DNA from: Cyathus striatus
Taxonomy: Eukaryota > Basidiomycota > Agaricomycetes > Agaricales > Nidulariaceae
Assembly: GCA_025738555.1 (NCBI GenBank)
Contig: JAOVFP010000003.1
Coordinates: 6,653,501-6,717,500 of the forward strand
Direction of reading: 5' to 3'
Length of the DNA: 64,000 nucleotides
Part shown: in pieces, positions 54,660 to 64,000 of the stretch
Layout: every line of letters begins with the position of its first letter
How positions within the stretch are numbered: position 1 is the first letter of the stretch
Made by a program: the position numbers and the translations under genes
Notes under the pieces: model-generated
Told to the model about the DNA's origin: nothing
Databases searched by the model: none
The model's input: the letters and a program-made list of their open reading frames with translations, nothing else

Positions 54660-57330
54660 GCATCTTGCCTATGCTACAATGCATTCTGCTTACTCCTTAC
54701 TTCTCATATTACTCCTCTGCTTTTACCTTTTCTCTTGTTCTTTAAGCTTCTGGTATGTGCCCACAAGGCCTTTCTGGATGACACTCAGACCTTCTTGGCA
54801 CAATGTGCCCCTCAAACAATGCAATATGCTAGGGCTTAGAGTTGTAAACCCACTCAAGACCTCTCTTTCTCATCAAGATGCTCATTTGGTCTTCAAGACC
54901 AGTGTTTCAAACACTGAGGCACAATGACCAGGTCTTTACCCTCATCATGCTATGTTTTTACTGGTGGAAGGATAAAGGGACTTGGGTCGAGGCCTCGGTG
55001 TTGAGCAGCTAGAGTATGCTTGAGCCTTCATGGATGACACTAGAAGAGGTTCATGTATGAGTATTGTATTACCCTAGACTGTGTACTGGCATGTTTTATT
55101 GCTGCAGACATTATAAGATCAGGTCTCAAGACTGTTCTAGCTACCCCTACCCTCAAGATTGTTGGTACCTTGGTGTCTCTTCAAGGTTGGTATCTCGAGC
55201 TAGGCCTTATCACTAAAGTCCTCAACTGGCTGGCACCATGTAAAAGTCTTACTAAAGTATGTGGATTCCTTGAAACAGCAAGTTGTGGTTGCAAATGGAT
55301 CCACAAATTCACTGTCATTGCTAAGCCATTATCTTCCTTATTATGAGGAACCCATGATACCTTTACCTTTACAGATGATGCACTCGAGGCTATGAACCAA
55401 ATCAAGGCTCCTATTACCTCCCCTCCCATGCTCATTGCCATTGACTATTAACAAGCTAAGTTCATTACCCAAGGTCCTAGAACCTCTGATGAAGGCTTAG
55501 TTATTGTAGCTGTCAATAGTGCTGCCCTTGTTGGTGTGGGCTGGGTGGTTTATCAAATATACAAAGGAGAACAGAAGCCTGCTATCTTTGGCTCCTGCAC
55601 CTACACTAATGCCAAAACACATTATTCTCAACCAAAAGTGGAAGCACGTGCCATTTTTCGAGCCTTCCATAACTTACACATTGTACATGGGGTATTCACT
55701 TCTGGCTTGAACATGACACTAAGTTTCTAAAAGAAATGTTTATTAATCCTGATTTACCCAATGCACCCATTACAAGGTGGCTTTCTTACCTTAAGCTATT
55801 CAACTTTGAAATGGTTCATGTTAGTGCAGATAAGCACAAAGCCCCTGACAGCTTGTCTTGGTATCCAAAGGCTGATGAGGATTCAGAACCTGAAGACTTG
55901 GATGAATATTTGGACAAGATAATTGAGTCCATGCTGATGGAGCAAATATTCCAAGTGCATCCATGCACCCTCAATCATAACCGATCAACCATTCAATTTA
56001 TTCAAGACCTTGACCTCGATAAGGAGTTTACCCTATCATCTTCCCAGGTGCAGTCATTCCTTTCTCTTGCTATGGAAATGCAGCACTTCAAATGGTTCTT
56101 CAAAAATAGGCCTTACCTTAACCTCGCTCCCCCTGTGGATTATACCATGAACACTCCTCCTTACTGTCAATTCCTCTCCTTCATAGAAGACACCATACTC
56201 CAAGATGACCTCCTTGGATCAGACATTTCTATTGAAGTCCACACTTGCAATATTCAAACTTATTCATTGTTAGAACAACCAACTTCTCATCTTCAATGTT
56301 CACTTCTTTGCCACCAACCTCCAGACTCTTACACTGGTACCAAGTTCTTCAAGAGACATACACATATGGATGCTACAGACCACAACTGTCTATTAGGCAA
56401 TGAGGAAGTAGCCCTCCCTTTTGTGTAATACATCTACTGCTACAAGACAGCACCCTTATTTGGTGAGTCGGTCCATCATCCTTTGCTTCAACATCCCGAG
56501 TCAGAGTTTGTGAACATGCTTGATATGTTAGATATTCAGGGTTGCACAGCTTCTTTGACAGCTGTCACTTGTCACCTGTCATACTTGACAGTTCTGTGAT
56601 TGACAGATATGTGATTGACAGATTGACAGCTGTCAGTTACCTTAGTTACATGGACCTTGGTTGGGACTTTGGTAGACACCCTCAGTATATATAAACACTC
56701 TGTAACTTGGTAGTAGTTAACAAGTTTCCTCCCCATCTTGTGTCTGTGTTAGTGTTTGTGTCTGAGTTATTTGCTCTCTTATCACCTTCCTTGCTCTTAT
56801 TATCCTCTATTCTCTCTCCATCCACCCCCTCTATTCTTGTTACTTCTGACATGATACTCATAATGTGTATGAGCTGCTTCCTGCACCCTCTTGTCTGACA
56901 GATGAGGAAGGAAATGAGCATGAAGTGACTGGAGAGGAGAAGTAGGCATGTAAAGGACATGCCTTTGGCACATGTGACAAGGATGGAGCACAGTTTTGGC
57001 AGAAAATCCTGGACTATCTGTCTAGGGGCACTATACCCACTCATCTAATGGATGATAAGGCAGTAGCTCGCTTTAAGTGTTGGGTGCAGCACTATTTTAT
57101 TCATGTGGAGCGATTATAGACTCTACCCCAGTGCAAGGGGGATGCTAAGCCACCAAGGCTTGTAGTTATTGATGAGAATTGTTGTAAAGAGCTACTCATG
57201 CTTGCACATGATCATTGCAGTCATTTTGGCTGCAATGCTACTTACTGTCATCTTCTAGACAGATACTACTGGCCTAATATGCACGACAACCTTACTACAT
57301 GATATACAGCATTGATCCAAGTTCTCTTTT
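54660..57330 (+). pseudogene. Ty3/gypsy pol of a second family, decayed
   Basis: Frames shift but the order is clear. A reverse-transcriptase side reads VVNPLKTSLSHQDAHLVFKT and AFMDDTRRG (active-site FMDD, about 55025). It continues SGLKTVLATPTLKIVGTLVS, ITKVLNW and CGFLETASCGCKWI. RNase H follows: LIAIDY, LVIVAVNSAALVGVGWVVY, HPAIFGSC-like KPAIFGSCTYTNAKTHYSQ. The 230-codon frame 55736-56428 continues with DLPNAPITRWLSYLKLFNFE, VSADKHKAPDSLSWYP and an acidic linker. After an LTR-like insert come an integrase-side segment FKCWVQHYFIHVERL and the zinc finger region AHDHCSHFGCNATYCHLLDR with YWPNMHDN, ending in stops near 57300. It is distinct from the family at 45-49 kb. Confidence 0.8.
56530..56890 (+). 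mobile_element. LTR-like insert inside gypsy pol
   Basis: Coding resemblance stops after PESEFVNMLDM and resumes at about 56900 (DEEGNEHEVTGEE). In between are TGTTAGATATTC, a cluster of TGACAG/CTGTCA motifs, a TATA element (agtatatataaac, 56684) and a pyrimidine-rich leader, ending near ttgtctgaca. This organisation is LTR-like (promoter region, TATA, leader), and the ends TGTTAG / TGACA are plausible. I could not demonstrate a perfect target duplication. Confidence 0.5.
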
Positions 57331-57426
57331 GACTATGATGATGTGACCTGGACAACTCTCCCATGGAATGAAGTTGTCGACACAGAGTTTCTTATAGTGC
57401 TATGAGCAAAACAAATAGTAACTAGG

Positions 57427-57510
57427 CAGCACTCTGGTTAACTGTGCAGAGCAGATGGAATGCAGTGATTTCAGAGTCCTAAAGTACAGACAGTTACAGC
57501 AAAGTATTGA
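57427..57510 (-). repeat. Right arm of an inverted repeat flanking gypsy pol
   Basis: Inverted partner of 54293-54378 with roughly 85 percent identity by eye. Confidence 0.75.
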
Positions 57511-57529
57511 TCCTATAAAGAAGTCTGAC

Positions 57530-58098
57530 TTAGCTATCACTGAAGCTAAAGGAAAAGCAAGGAATCATAGGTTTACTCATCAGAAAGAGGTATGTGTATA
57601 GTTTAACTTTATATTACTTTCACATACTGTATGCACTTTCAGATGTGGAAATTCAGAGAAAAAGTTGTTTTTATTTGCCTGACCAATAACACTGAAAACT
57701 ATCAGTTTTGGAGGGGTGTCAAACATGTCTATAATGCATTGGGAGCTATGAGGATGAGCTTAGACAAAACTAAAGTTGATGGTACAAGTACTTAAAGCAA
57801 AGTTGTTTATTAATAGAAGAAAGCCTAGCTTAATAATAGTATTTATTTGTTGTTCTGGAATGTGAAGGCATATGGCACTGGACTAAGAAAGGGAGACAGA
57901 AATGTTCATTGCTTCAGGAAGTACAATGTGGCTTCATTTAAGACTCCTCTACCTAAAATAAATAAACTGTCACCACAAAAAATTTGTATTCCTGGACTTT
58001 CTTTTAACTACTATGACATGACTTGATACTAAGCTCTTAGTACAGGACAAAGAGCTGCCATTCACACTAGTCCTGTTGAAGATCTGCCTGATACAGTA
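57530..58098 (+). pseudogene. Unrecognised spliced coding remnant
   Basis: Exon pieces with good composition: KSDLAITEAKGKARNHRFTH to a GTATGT donor at 57592, then after a CAG acceptor FREKVVFICLTNNTENYQFW and VKHVYNALGAMRMSLDKTKV. After a second intron comes AYGTGLRKGDRNVHCFRKYN, KICIPGLSFNYYDM, then TGA and TAA, and AAIHTSPVEDLPDT to a GTATGT donor. The family is not recognised. The two stops suggest decay. Confidence 0.4.
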
Positions 58099-58099
58099 T

Positions 58100-58731
58100 G
58101 TTACTCTCTTGTATTTAACTGTTTATAAGTCTAATAATCATCTATTTTTTCTACAGTCTGTGCTAAAGAAGTAATAACTGATCCAAAGTTGATACAGTAG
58201 AACTTTAGTAGGACTTTATATATACCTATAGAGACAACTTTATGATCTAAATTCACTGTATATATGTGGTGGTTATGACTGTATTGACTGTAGATATCTT
58301 TGTAATTATATAATATGAACATCTTCATATAATGGACTCAAGATCATTTTTGCTGCCTCAAACAATTCTTAGTACATTTGTATATAAAATCAATAGCTGC
58401 CCAGTTCTTTTCATAATTTAGTAGTACAGGAATTTTTTGATTCATCTACATATTAATATTAAACAAGTACTGAAATGAAAGAGTACAGAAATCCTTACTA
58501 AGTCAATAACAAGGTTGATCTTCTCTTTCAGCTGTTTTTTGAAGCATGAATGTCATATCAATTGTAAAATTTCTCATTCCACCTGGATTCCACCCAGAAA
58601 AAATATTCTTTAACATGGACTCAATGTGGACTTTGTCCAGAAATTATCATATCCATTCAGACTCCATTCAGAAAATCTGTGTTCCATGTGAATTCCTTCT
58701 GGAAAATCTGGTTTTGATATGGAGTCCAGTG
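58100..58731. other. Stretch without a supportable gene
   Basis: AT-rich. Between 58570 and 58730 the words cattcagaaaatctg, ttctggaaaatctg and gtccagaaa recur loosely. No gene was seen. Confidence 0.35.
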
Positions 58732-60660
58732 AAAAGGGGTACTTGTGTTCTAGTAGTGAAATTGGCTTTAAGTTTGCAACTTACTTCACTACAAAATTCA
58801 CAAGTCTCTTAAAATGCAAGAGGGGTTTGAGGTGAGTGTAGCCTCTTATTGTCTTTTGTATTCTTCAATCATTTAGAAGTCAAATGAACCAAAAAACAAT
58901 AGAATTTTATTGTAGAATTTAAGTAATACACTCTTTGTACTACTTCAAACCCTGTAGAAATGATCAACAATCTTTTACCAGCACAACTTCTTAGAAAACC
59001 AAAAAAGAGCAAGTCTTTACTCTTTATGAAACCACTTTATTGAAAATACTAAGTTCTAGGCCTTCACTGGAGTTTCAGAACCTTAGATTATTTCCAAAAA
59101 TACCCAAAATGTGAACTAAAACAAATTCTATATCTTTGAAACAAAAAGACCTAAACCACTACCCAATACCTATTGTACCTGGGCAAGAAAGGCACTATTC
59201 TGCTTGCCCTCTTACCCTTTATAGTACCTACTTAAATACAGGAAACAGAGCAGTATTACTAAGAGTTCCTCAGACACTATATACTACATATATGTACATG
59301 AAACACTTCCTTGTCTTTTACCTGTATCTTTCAATCATATGTCATTTGGAGCTGAGTAAACCTGAAGTATTAGAACACTCTAGACTACTTAGTCCTCTTA
59401 TTTTCAGATGGTATAGTGTCTTACTCTATGTCACTCTGAGCAGATAATAATAAAACATCTACTTGTGTCCGATGTTTTACCCCTATCCTGGTCTGGACTT
59501 CAGTGAGATCATGTCATATAGTACTAGGATAAAATGTACTCGACTTCAGGTTTAGAACGAGACCAGAATTATTCAGATTAATGAAGAATAGACCATTCTA
59601 TTCCACTCTGAAATATTCATTAATTCATATATATTTCATTGACTATTTGTTAGACTTCAATCCTGATGCCAAACAAACAACTTAGCAGTGTCAAAATGAA
59701 ATGAAATGATATACAAGTCATGTGACTGGCAGAAAAGCGGTCCTTTCAATATTCAATATCTTTTCCTACACACCAGGCTAATGGTAGGTTGGACATAAAA
59801 GCACTTGTACTCTGTTTTATGTTGTAGACAGTTGAATATTAACCCAAATTAGAAGGGTAATAAGTACAATGCTTACTAATTTGTAGCAGTCCATGGATCT
59901 TTATTTATTATCTGGGGTTCTTCAATGTGTACAGATTTAATACTGTAAATGGTAGAAATGCACAATTTTATGCCTAAATGCACAGGTGGTGTCACATCTA
60001 CTCCCATCTAATAAATGGGTGTCCTCACTCCTTCTGGTGTGTGGAGCATTTATTATTTGTCTAGGATTTGATCTTTTCTGCTATATATTCTTGTATATTT
60101 CTTTTTCATATATTTTTACTAACTTTTAGAAATATTTATTCATTCCTGTTCATTTTCATTATTAAATTACTTTGTTAATTTCATAAGATCATAATTCAAA
60201 AATCAATTTCGGAAAATTTGTAAACTTTTCCAATATCTTAGATTATACAGATGAACATTCATTATTCCTGTATCATAGAATGATGCTAGAACATTCCGGG
60301 ACTTCCCCTCCATCATATTAATGGGTGTCCACACCCCTGTGATATAGAATGATGAAGTGAATATAAATAAACTACCCTGAAATTTTGATATTTTTTGTTT
60401 TATCTTAGTTCATTGATAGGGACTTAAATACAAATTAGTCTGGAACAGCTTTGTCATAAGAGTGAGATAACATACTCACTCCTATGATGATAGTGGTGTG
60501 AGATGTTGTTGTAACTCTGATATACTTATAGTAATTTTTGGAGGTAGATAACTTCGCACTTTTAAGTATATAAGAGGTAAATACTTGGGCAATCTACTTT
60601 TCAGTTCTCTTCAGCCTTACTCACTTCATTGTAACCTCTACAATTTATTACTATAGTTCA

Positions 60661-61370
60661 CACACCCTCTGGATCTGCTTCTACTTCTTCAAAATCTTTA
60701 TACAAAATTATAAAGAAGTTCAACAAAGGGATTACTGATAATCTCAAACCATCTACCCTAGGAAGAGTTCTTTTTAAACTGGAACAAAAACTCGTACTTT
60801 TTCTTTTTATTCTTTGTTTGAATGTTTAATACTAATATTCTGCTATGTCAGGCTTCCTTTTTGGACATTCTAAAGGGTGATGAGCTCCTCCTGCACTTGG
60901 AGAAGTATCAAAATTTTATATTCACTGCAAGAGGATGTTTTCACACCTTTGTTAGTAACAGATGAGCAAAATACTTGAAGCCGAACTTAAATACTCAAAT
61001 GAGAGAAAGAAGTGAGTCTTATTGCTAATCTGGAATAAACTAGCACAAGAATATTGAATACTAACTAAGAACATCTGTATTTATAGAAAGAATCCATGAG
61101 AAGATTGCATGTAAGTTACCTACACTACAATGCATGTCTACTGTGCAATTACATTAGAAACTTATATACTACATATGACTGAACTGTGTAACTGTGCTCA
61201 CAGTCATGATGAGTAACATATATTGATATACATGATGTCCGCATTGTAGGTTATGTGACTAGTTACATGACATAGATAAGATAGTGATTAGATAAAAGAT
61301 TAGATAAGCGACAAAATTCTAACAACCTTTCAAAATACTGTCACAACCGTGCCCCTAGCCTGACTTGGCA
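60661..61370 (+). pseudogene. 5' exons of the repeat-X gene, split by a solo LTR
   Basis: A frame reads TPSGSASTSSKSLYKIIKKF, NKGITDNLKPSTLGRVLFKL, then a donor GTACTT and an acceptor GTCAG at 60852. It is followed by ASFLDILKGDELLLHLEKYQ and FIFTARGCFHT, where the solo LTR (60950-61324) intervenes. After the LTR the frame continues QNTVTTVPLA to a stop. I infer that these exons belong to the same transcription unit as 62097-62906, but the 700-bp gap with its inverted repeat makes this uncertain. Function is unknown. Confidence 0.4.
60950..61324 (-). mobile_element. Solo LTR, 375 bp, with 5-bp target duplication
   Basis: The element has TGTTAG...CTAACA ends and is flanked by ACCTT on both sides (60945-60949 and 61325-61329). 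Read on the minus strand, its first 195 bp match the truncated LTR at 40502-40698. A TATA-like tctataaata is present on that strand. Perfect target duplication without internal retroelement sequence is the standard mark of a solo LTR left by recombination between two LTRs. Confidence 0.9.
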
Positions 61371-61502
61371 GCGGAGTATGAGAGGGTGACTGCGGAGAAA
61401 CAAGGGGTGAGTACGAGATGAAAGTGGAGAACGAGAACTCAGGGGGTAGGACTTTGGCTTCAGCTTATGTGCTGTGCCCCTGGGATTCCTGGTCCTGGAT
61501 TT

Positions 61503-61661
61503 CGGAGTAAGGGAAAGCCCTTCAGAGAAAACAAGAACAAGAAGATGAGAGGTATAACTCAAGTTAGACTGAGGGGTGAGGATGTAGTTCAATATGAAAC
61601 TAAAGACTATACCTCTCATCTTCTTGTTCTTGTTTTCTCTGAAGGGCTTTCCCTTACTCCG
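61503..61661. repeat. Perfect 54-bp inverted repeat with 51-nt loop
   Basis: The left arm 61503-61556 and right arm 61608-61661 are exact reverse complements. The arm starts cggagtaagggaaagccc and ends gatgagaggtata. The loop (61557-61607) is unrelated. It would form a very stable hairpin in single-stranded DNA or RNA. Overlapping open frames on both strands simply mirror each other. Confidence 0.95.
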
Positions 61662-62096
61662 AGTACAAATCGAGTACTATTTAAATACTGGAGACTCAGA
61701 GTAAGTAAAGGCCACTGACAGTCAGGGTAGGTGTATGTAGAATGAAGACTAAAACTAATTAAACATAATAAAACACGTCAGAGAAGTGAGCGTGTATGGC
61801 GGTGTAAAGTGAAACTAATAGTAGCGCATTTAAGAATGATAAGTGACTTACTATGAGATGTATACTACAATACTGAGGGGATGAACAGAATAAAGGGAAC
61901 GAAAGTAATCTATGTACAGTAAGCAATAAGTAATACTAAGAATGTAATCAAAGTCCGGAGTAAACAAAGGGAAAGGCGGAGTAAGAGCATAGGGGTCTGG
62001 AGGTAAGTGATACAGGATATGACAAATACAATTGACAAGAAGTTTGAAAAGCCTCCTCTGTATTTTGATCTGGCATCCTTTTGCTAGCAAATTCAC
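61662..62096. other. Stretch without a supportable gene
   Basis: A faint plus-strand frame near 62030-62090 (KKFEKPPLYFDLASF, then a stop) may be an upstream exon of the next gene. Otherwise nothing is recognised. Confidence 0.3.
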
Positions 62097-62906
62097 ACCA
62101 TTAGAGGAGTCACAGGCAAGACTGAACCTTCAAAGACAAAGGTATGTTATTATTTTATTTTATTTTTATATGTCTTAGAATTTTGGAAATTTATTCTACA
62201 CAGGCCCCTAAAAAATCCAAGACTATAAAGTCAAAAGCTATAGTGAATGATAGTGATGTTGAAGTTATCACAGATCTTTCTGTCTCCACTGCCATGAATG
62301 TAGATAAGGTAAAATTTCTGCTTTTTTCATCATTTTTATGCTAAGTTAAATTATTCAAACTTCTAGATGGTAGTTGATAATGATGGAGCACCTTCATCTA
62401 AGGAAGATGTCAGCCAAGATATCCATAAGGATGGATCCTCTTCTGTAAGCTCCACTTAACTTCGCATTTTTCATATATTAATTATGTCATATAAGGGATC
62501 TACCAGAGCTGAGACAAAACTCATTTCATATGTTGATGTGCCCAGCATGGATACACTGTCACCCCATTATAAACAAGCTATTCAGTTGCTCCAGAGGCCT
62601 CAGGCTAACAAGAAGGCCAAATTTGGCAGGTCTCTATGTATCATAAATAATTTTACATTTATTTACATATTTATAGAGGAAGCACTTGTGAATTCTTTTG
62701 TGAAGGCTGGTGATGCACACAAAGGTTTTCTGAATCAAGCTAGCACTGCCATACTTAGCCAGCACCTTCTTTACCTCTCTCAAGCCACTCTTGAGACTTG
62801 TGCTGAGGTTGCTCAGGCAAATACCAAGGTAGAGAATCTCTTCCATCAACAGAGAGATGTTCAGAACCTTCTTCAAGCTTGCAGTTTTGCTTCCTCTTCT
62901 AAATAG
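62097..62906 (+). CDS. Repeat-X gene, 3' exons; unknown function
   Basis: Exons fit about 62097-62141, 62204-62308, 62367-62444 and from 62496, with 51-62 nt GT-AG introns. The three latter junctions are all phase 0. The protein reads KTEPSKTK, APKKSKTIKSKAIVNDSDVE, VVDNDGAPSSKEDVSQDI, GSTRAETKLISYVDVPSMDT, then a Gln/Lys-rich stretch. It ends with a helical, coiled-coil-like region (LSQATLETCAEVAQANTKVE) finishing at TAA 62904. An AT-rich segment at 62630-62676 looks intron-like but is open, so it may be retained. No internal stop is seen. The final codons and 3' flank recur at 42655, so the gene is part of a repeat. It is not a known transposon enzyme as far as I can tell. Confidence 0.5.
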
Positions 62907-63607
62907 ATTCATTCATCTTGTATATTCTAAAGAAGTAGAAGGTAGTAATATAGAATTACTATCATTTCTATATTATATGTTTCTATAGAATAAAGAAAGT
63001 TATTTTGTCATTGATATTTCACTTAATTTGAGTTATTGAAGTGGTTGAGTGAAAGTCCCATATTAATTACTTCAATTTTCAATTTTCATCTTTTTCTCTT
63101 AAATATTCTAAGTCAGAATAACAGTTTTCATCAAACTACAACAATATTTTATAGTCAAAATTTGTATTTAGTAGTTATCATTCAGCTGTCATCTGAAATT
63201 TCATTTATTCATTTAGTCCTTGATATGTAACAAGCACTTCATTGACACAGATTCAATCTAAAATGAATAAATTAGACTGACTTAGATGTCAAAGCACTTG
63301 ACAGAATCGGCTGCTGGTTATTGAAAAGTAGCAGAGCCAGACTATCAGAAATTAGCACTAGGTCAGATTAGCAACTGTTACTAAATTTTTGACAGATCAG
63401 CAAGTTTGGATCATGGGGCACCATTGATTTGATAAGGTAGCCTAAACTGTCCCTTAATTCAATTGGTGGCTCTGCTTGACATATTTATTATAGATCAAAT
63501 TAGTAATTTATTCCTGGCAGCTGTCAAGGTTAAAACTCAATTCCTGAACCATTTAAATATGTGCTTACTTGCATGAATTTCTAAAGTCATTCCCTCATCA
63601 TTGTCTT

Positions 63608-64000
63608 TCATCCCTTGCTGCTTTGCAGCCATTCTTTAATTTTGATTAACTTCATATCAAATTCTTTTGCACTCCCACTTCTCATATCTTCTGGATATTC
63701 TTGTTGAATATCAGGATCATATTTTAACTCTAGATCTGGAATTACTGGTTTAGTCATGTGAACAAAGGTGAGATATGCTTTGGTTTCAGATGGACACTCT
63801 GAATGTGACATTATTTGTTGTTGCACTAAATCATCCTTTTCTGATTTCTCTTTTGCTAAGCCTAACTCATGTTCAAAATCATATATGTCTCTAGCTAAAC
63901 CTTGATAAAATCCTGTCCTAGAATCAATTATTTCTTTGAAATATTCCAATGGCAATGGATCTGGTGTATTTGCATGTTTTTTTACAAGTTCAATATCTCC
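63608..64000 (-). CDS. Unrecognised protein, C-terminal part, runs off the window
   Basis: An uninterrupted minus-strand frame enters from the window edge and ends at 63608. It contains KKHANTPDPLPLEYFKEIID, SRTGFYQGLARDIYDFEHEL, VQQQIMSHSECPSETKAYLT, KPVIPDLELKYDPDIQQEYP and DMKLIKIKEWLQSSKG. About 130 codons without a stop, and balanced composition, make it a strong coding candidate in this decayed region. I do not recognise the family. It abuts the 3' limit of repeat X copy C in the opposite orientation. Confidence 0.6.
   Translation of the reverse strand, partial: GDIELVKKHANTPDPLPLEYFKEIIDSRTGFYQGLARDIYDFEHELGLAKEKSEKDDLVQQQIMSHSECPSETKAYLTFVHMTKPVIPDLELKYDPDIQQEYPEDMRSGSAKEFDMKLIKIKEWLQSSKG

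Larger units (their letters stand above)
58732..63600 (+). mobile_element. Repeat X, copy C (most complete, with gene)
   Basis: The 5' region 58732-60660 matches 40699-42620 and, in part, 6570-7620. The 3' region 62907-63600 matches 42690-43560 and, in part, 37380-37660. Between them lies an intron-containing gene of unknown function, interrupted by a solo LTR. I see no transposase, reverse transcriptase, helicase or clear terminal repeat, so its class is open. Its outer limits are set only by where similarity between copies fades. Confidence 0.65.

Noticed and set aside
56530..56890. Perfect target duplication around the LTR-like insert
   Set aside because: The 5 bases before TGTTAG and after TGACA do not match. 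I therefore call the insert LTR-like rather than a proven solo LTR.
61341..61718. Two overlapping genes on opposite strands
   Set aside because: Both frames are imposed by the perfect inverted repeat. Part of one protein reappears in the other because the arms are identical.

Overview
The window looks like nuclear DNA of a mushroom-forming basidiomycete (Agaricomycetes). Many short GT-AG introns of about 45-65 nt interrupt the coding stretches. The recognisable genes are of kinds that fill such genomes: KDZ-associated cysteine-cluster (CxC) fragments, a Tnp2-type CACTA transposase, a HARBI1-type transposase with a Myb/SANT partner, a BED/hAT transposase and several Ty3/gypsy polyproteins. The DNA is AT-rich and dominated by mobile elements. 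Nearly every recognisable transposon gene carries stops or frameshifts, so this is mostly a transposon graveyard. The species cannot be named from what I see.

Layout. 0.5-6.5 kb: two WD40-repeat genes with putative C-terminal membrane anchors, alternating with unrecognised multi-exon coding remnants. 6.5-10.5 kb: repeats and one unknown minus-strand gene. 10.5-12.6 kb: a minus-strand Spt5-like gene (acidic N-terminus, NGN-like and KOW modules). 12.9-14.7 kb: a more GC-rich relic of a Ser/Pro-rich gene. 15.9-17.5 kb: a third WD40 gene. 17.9-20.9 kb: a Tnp2-like transposase lacking its centre. 22-25 kb: a 57-bp tandem array followed by a fold-back structure whose inverted arms both contain a 19-bp satellite. 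25-29 kb: a decayed Harbinger element with convergent transposase and Myb/SANT genes. 30.6-33.7 kb: decayed gypsy integrase/RNase H and a CxC5-like fragment. 34.6-36 kb: a complex satellite. 36-40 kb: minus-strand CxC and unknown genes. 40.7-44.8 kb: an internally deleted copy of a large repeat, called X here. 45-49 kb: two copies of one gypsy family in divergent orientation, one carrying a MITE and the other a 218-bp LTR-like insert containing a tRNA-like sequence. 50.7-53.4 kb: a nearly complete hAT gene with stops. 54.7-57.3 kb: a second gypsy family. 58.7-63.6 kb: a longer copy of repeat X with an intron-containing gene of unknown function, interrupted by a solo LTR with target duplication. 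63.6-64.0 kb: the end of an unknown minus-strand gene.

The genes do not form a pathway. The three WD40 genes are a local paralogous family and are the best candidates for host genes. Most of the rest are transposon genes or repeats nested in one another. The sharpest new-looking observations are the tRNA-bearing LTR-like insert, the fold-back element, the perfect 54-bp inverted repeat near 61.5 kb, repeat family X, and the membrane-tailed WD40 paralogs. All identifications were made by eye from translated sequence; no database search was possible.
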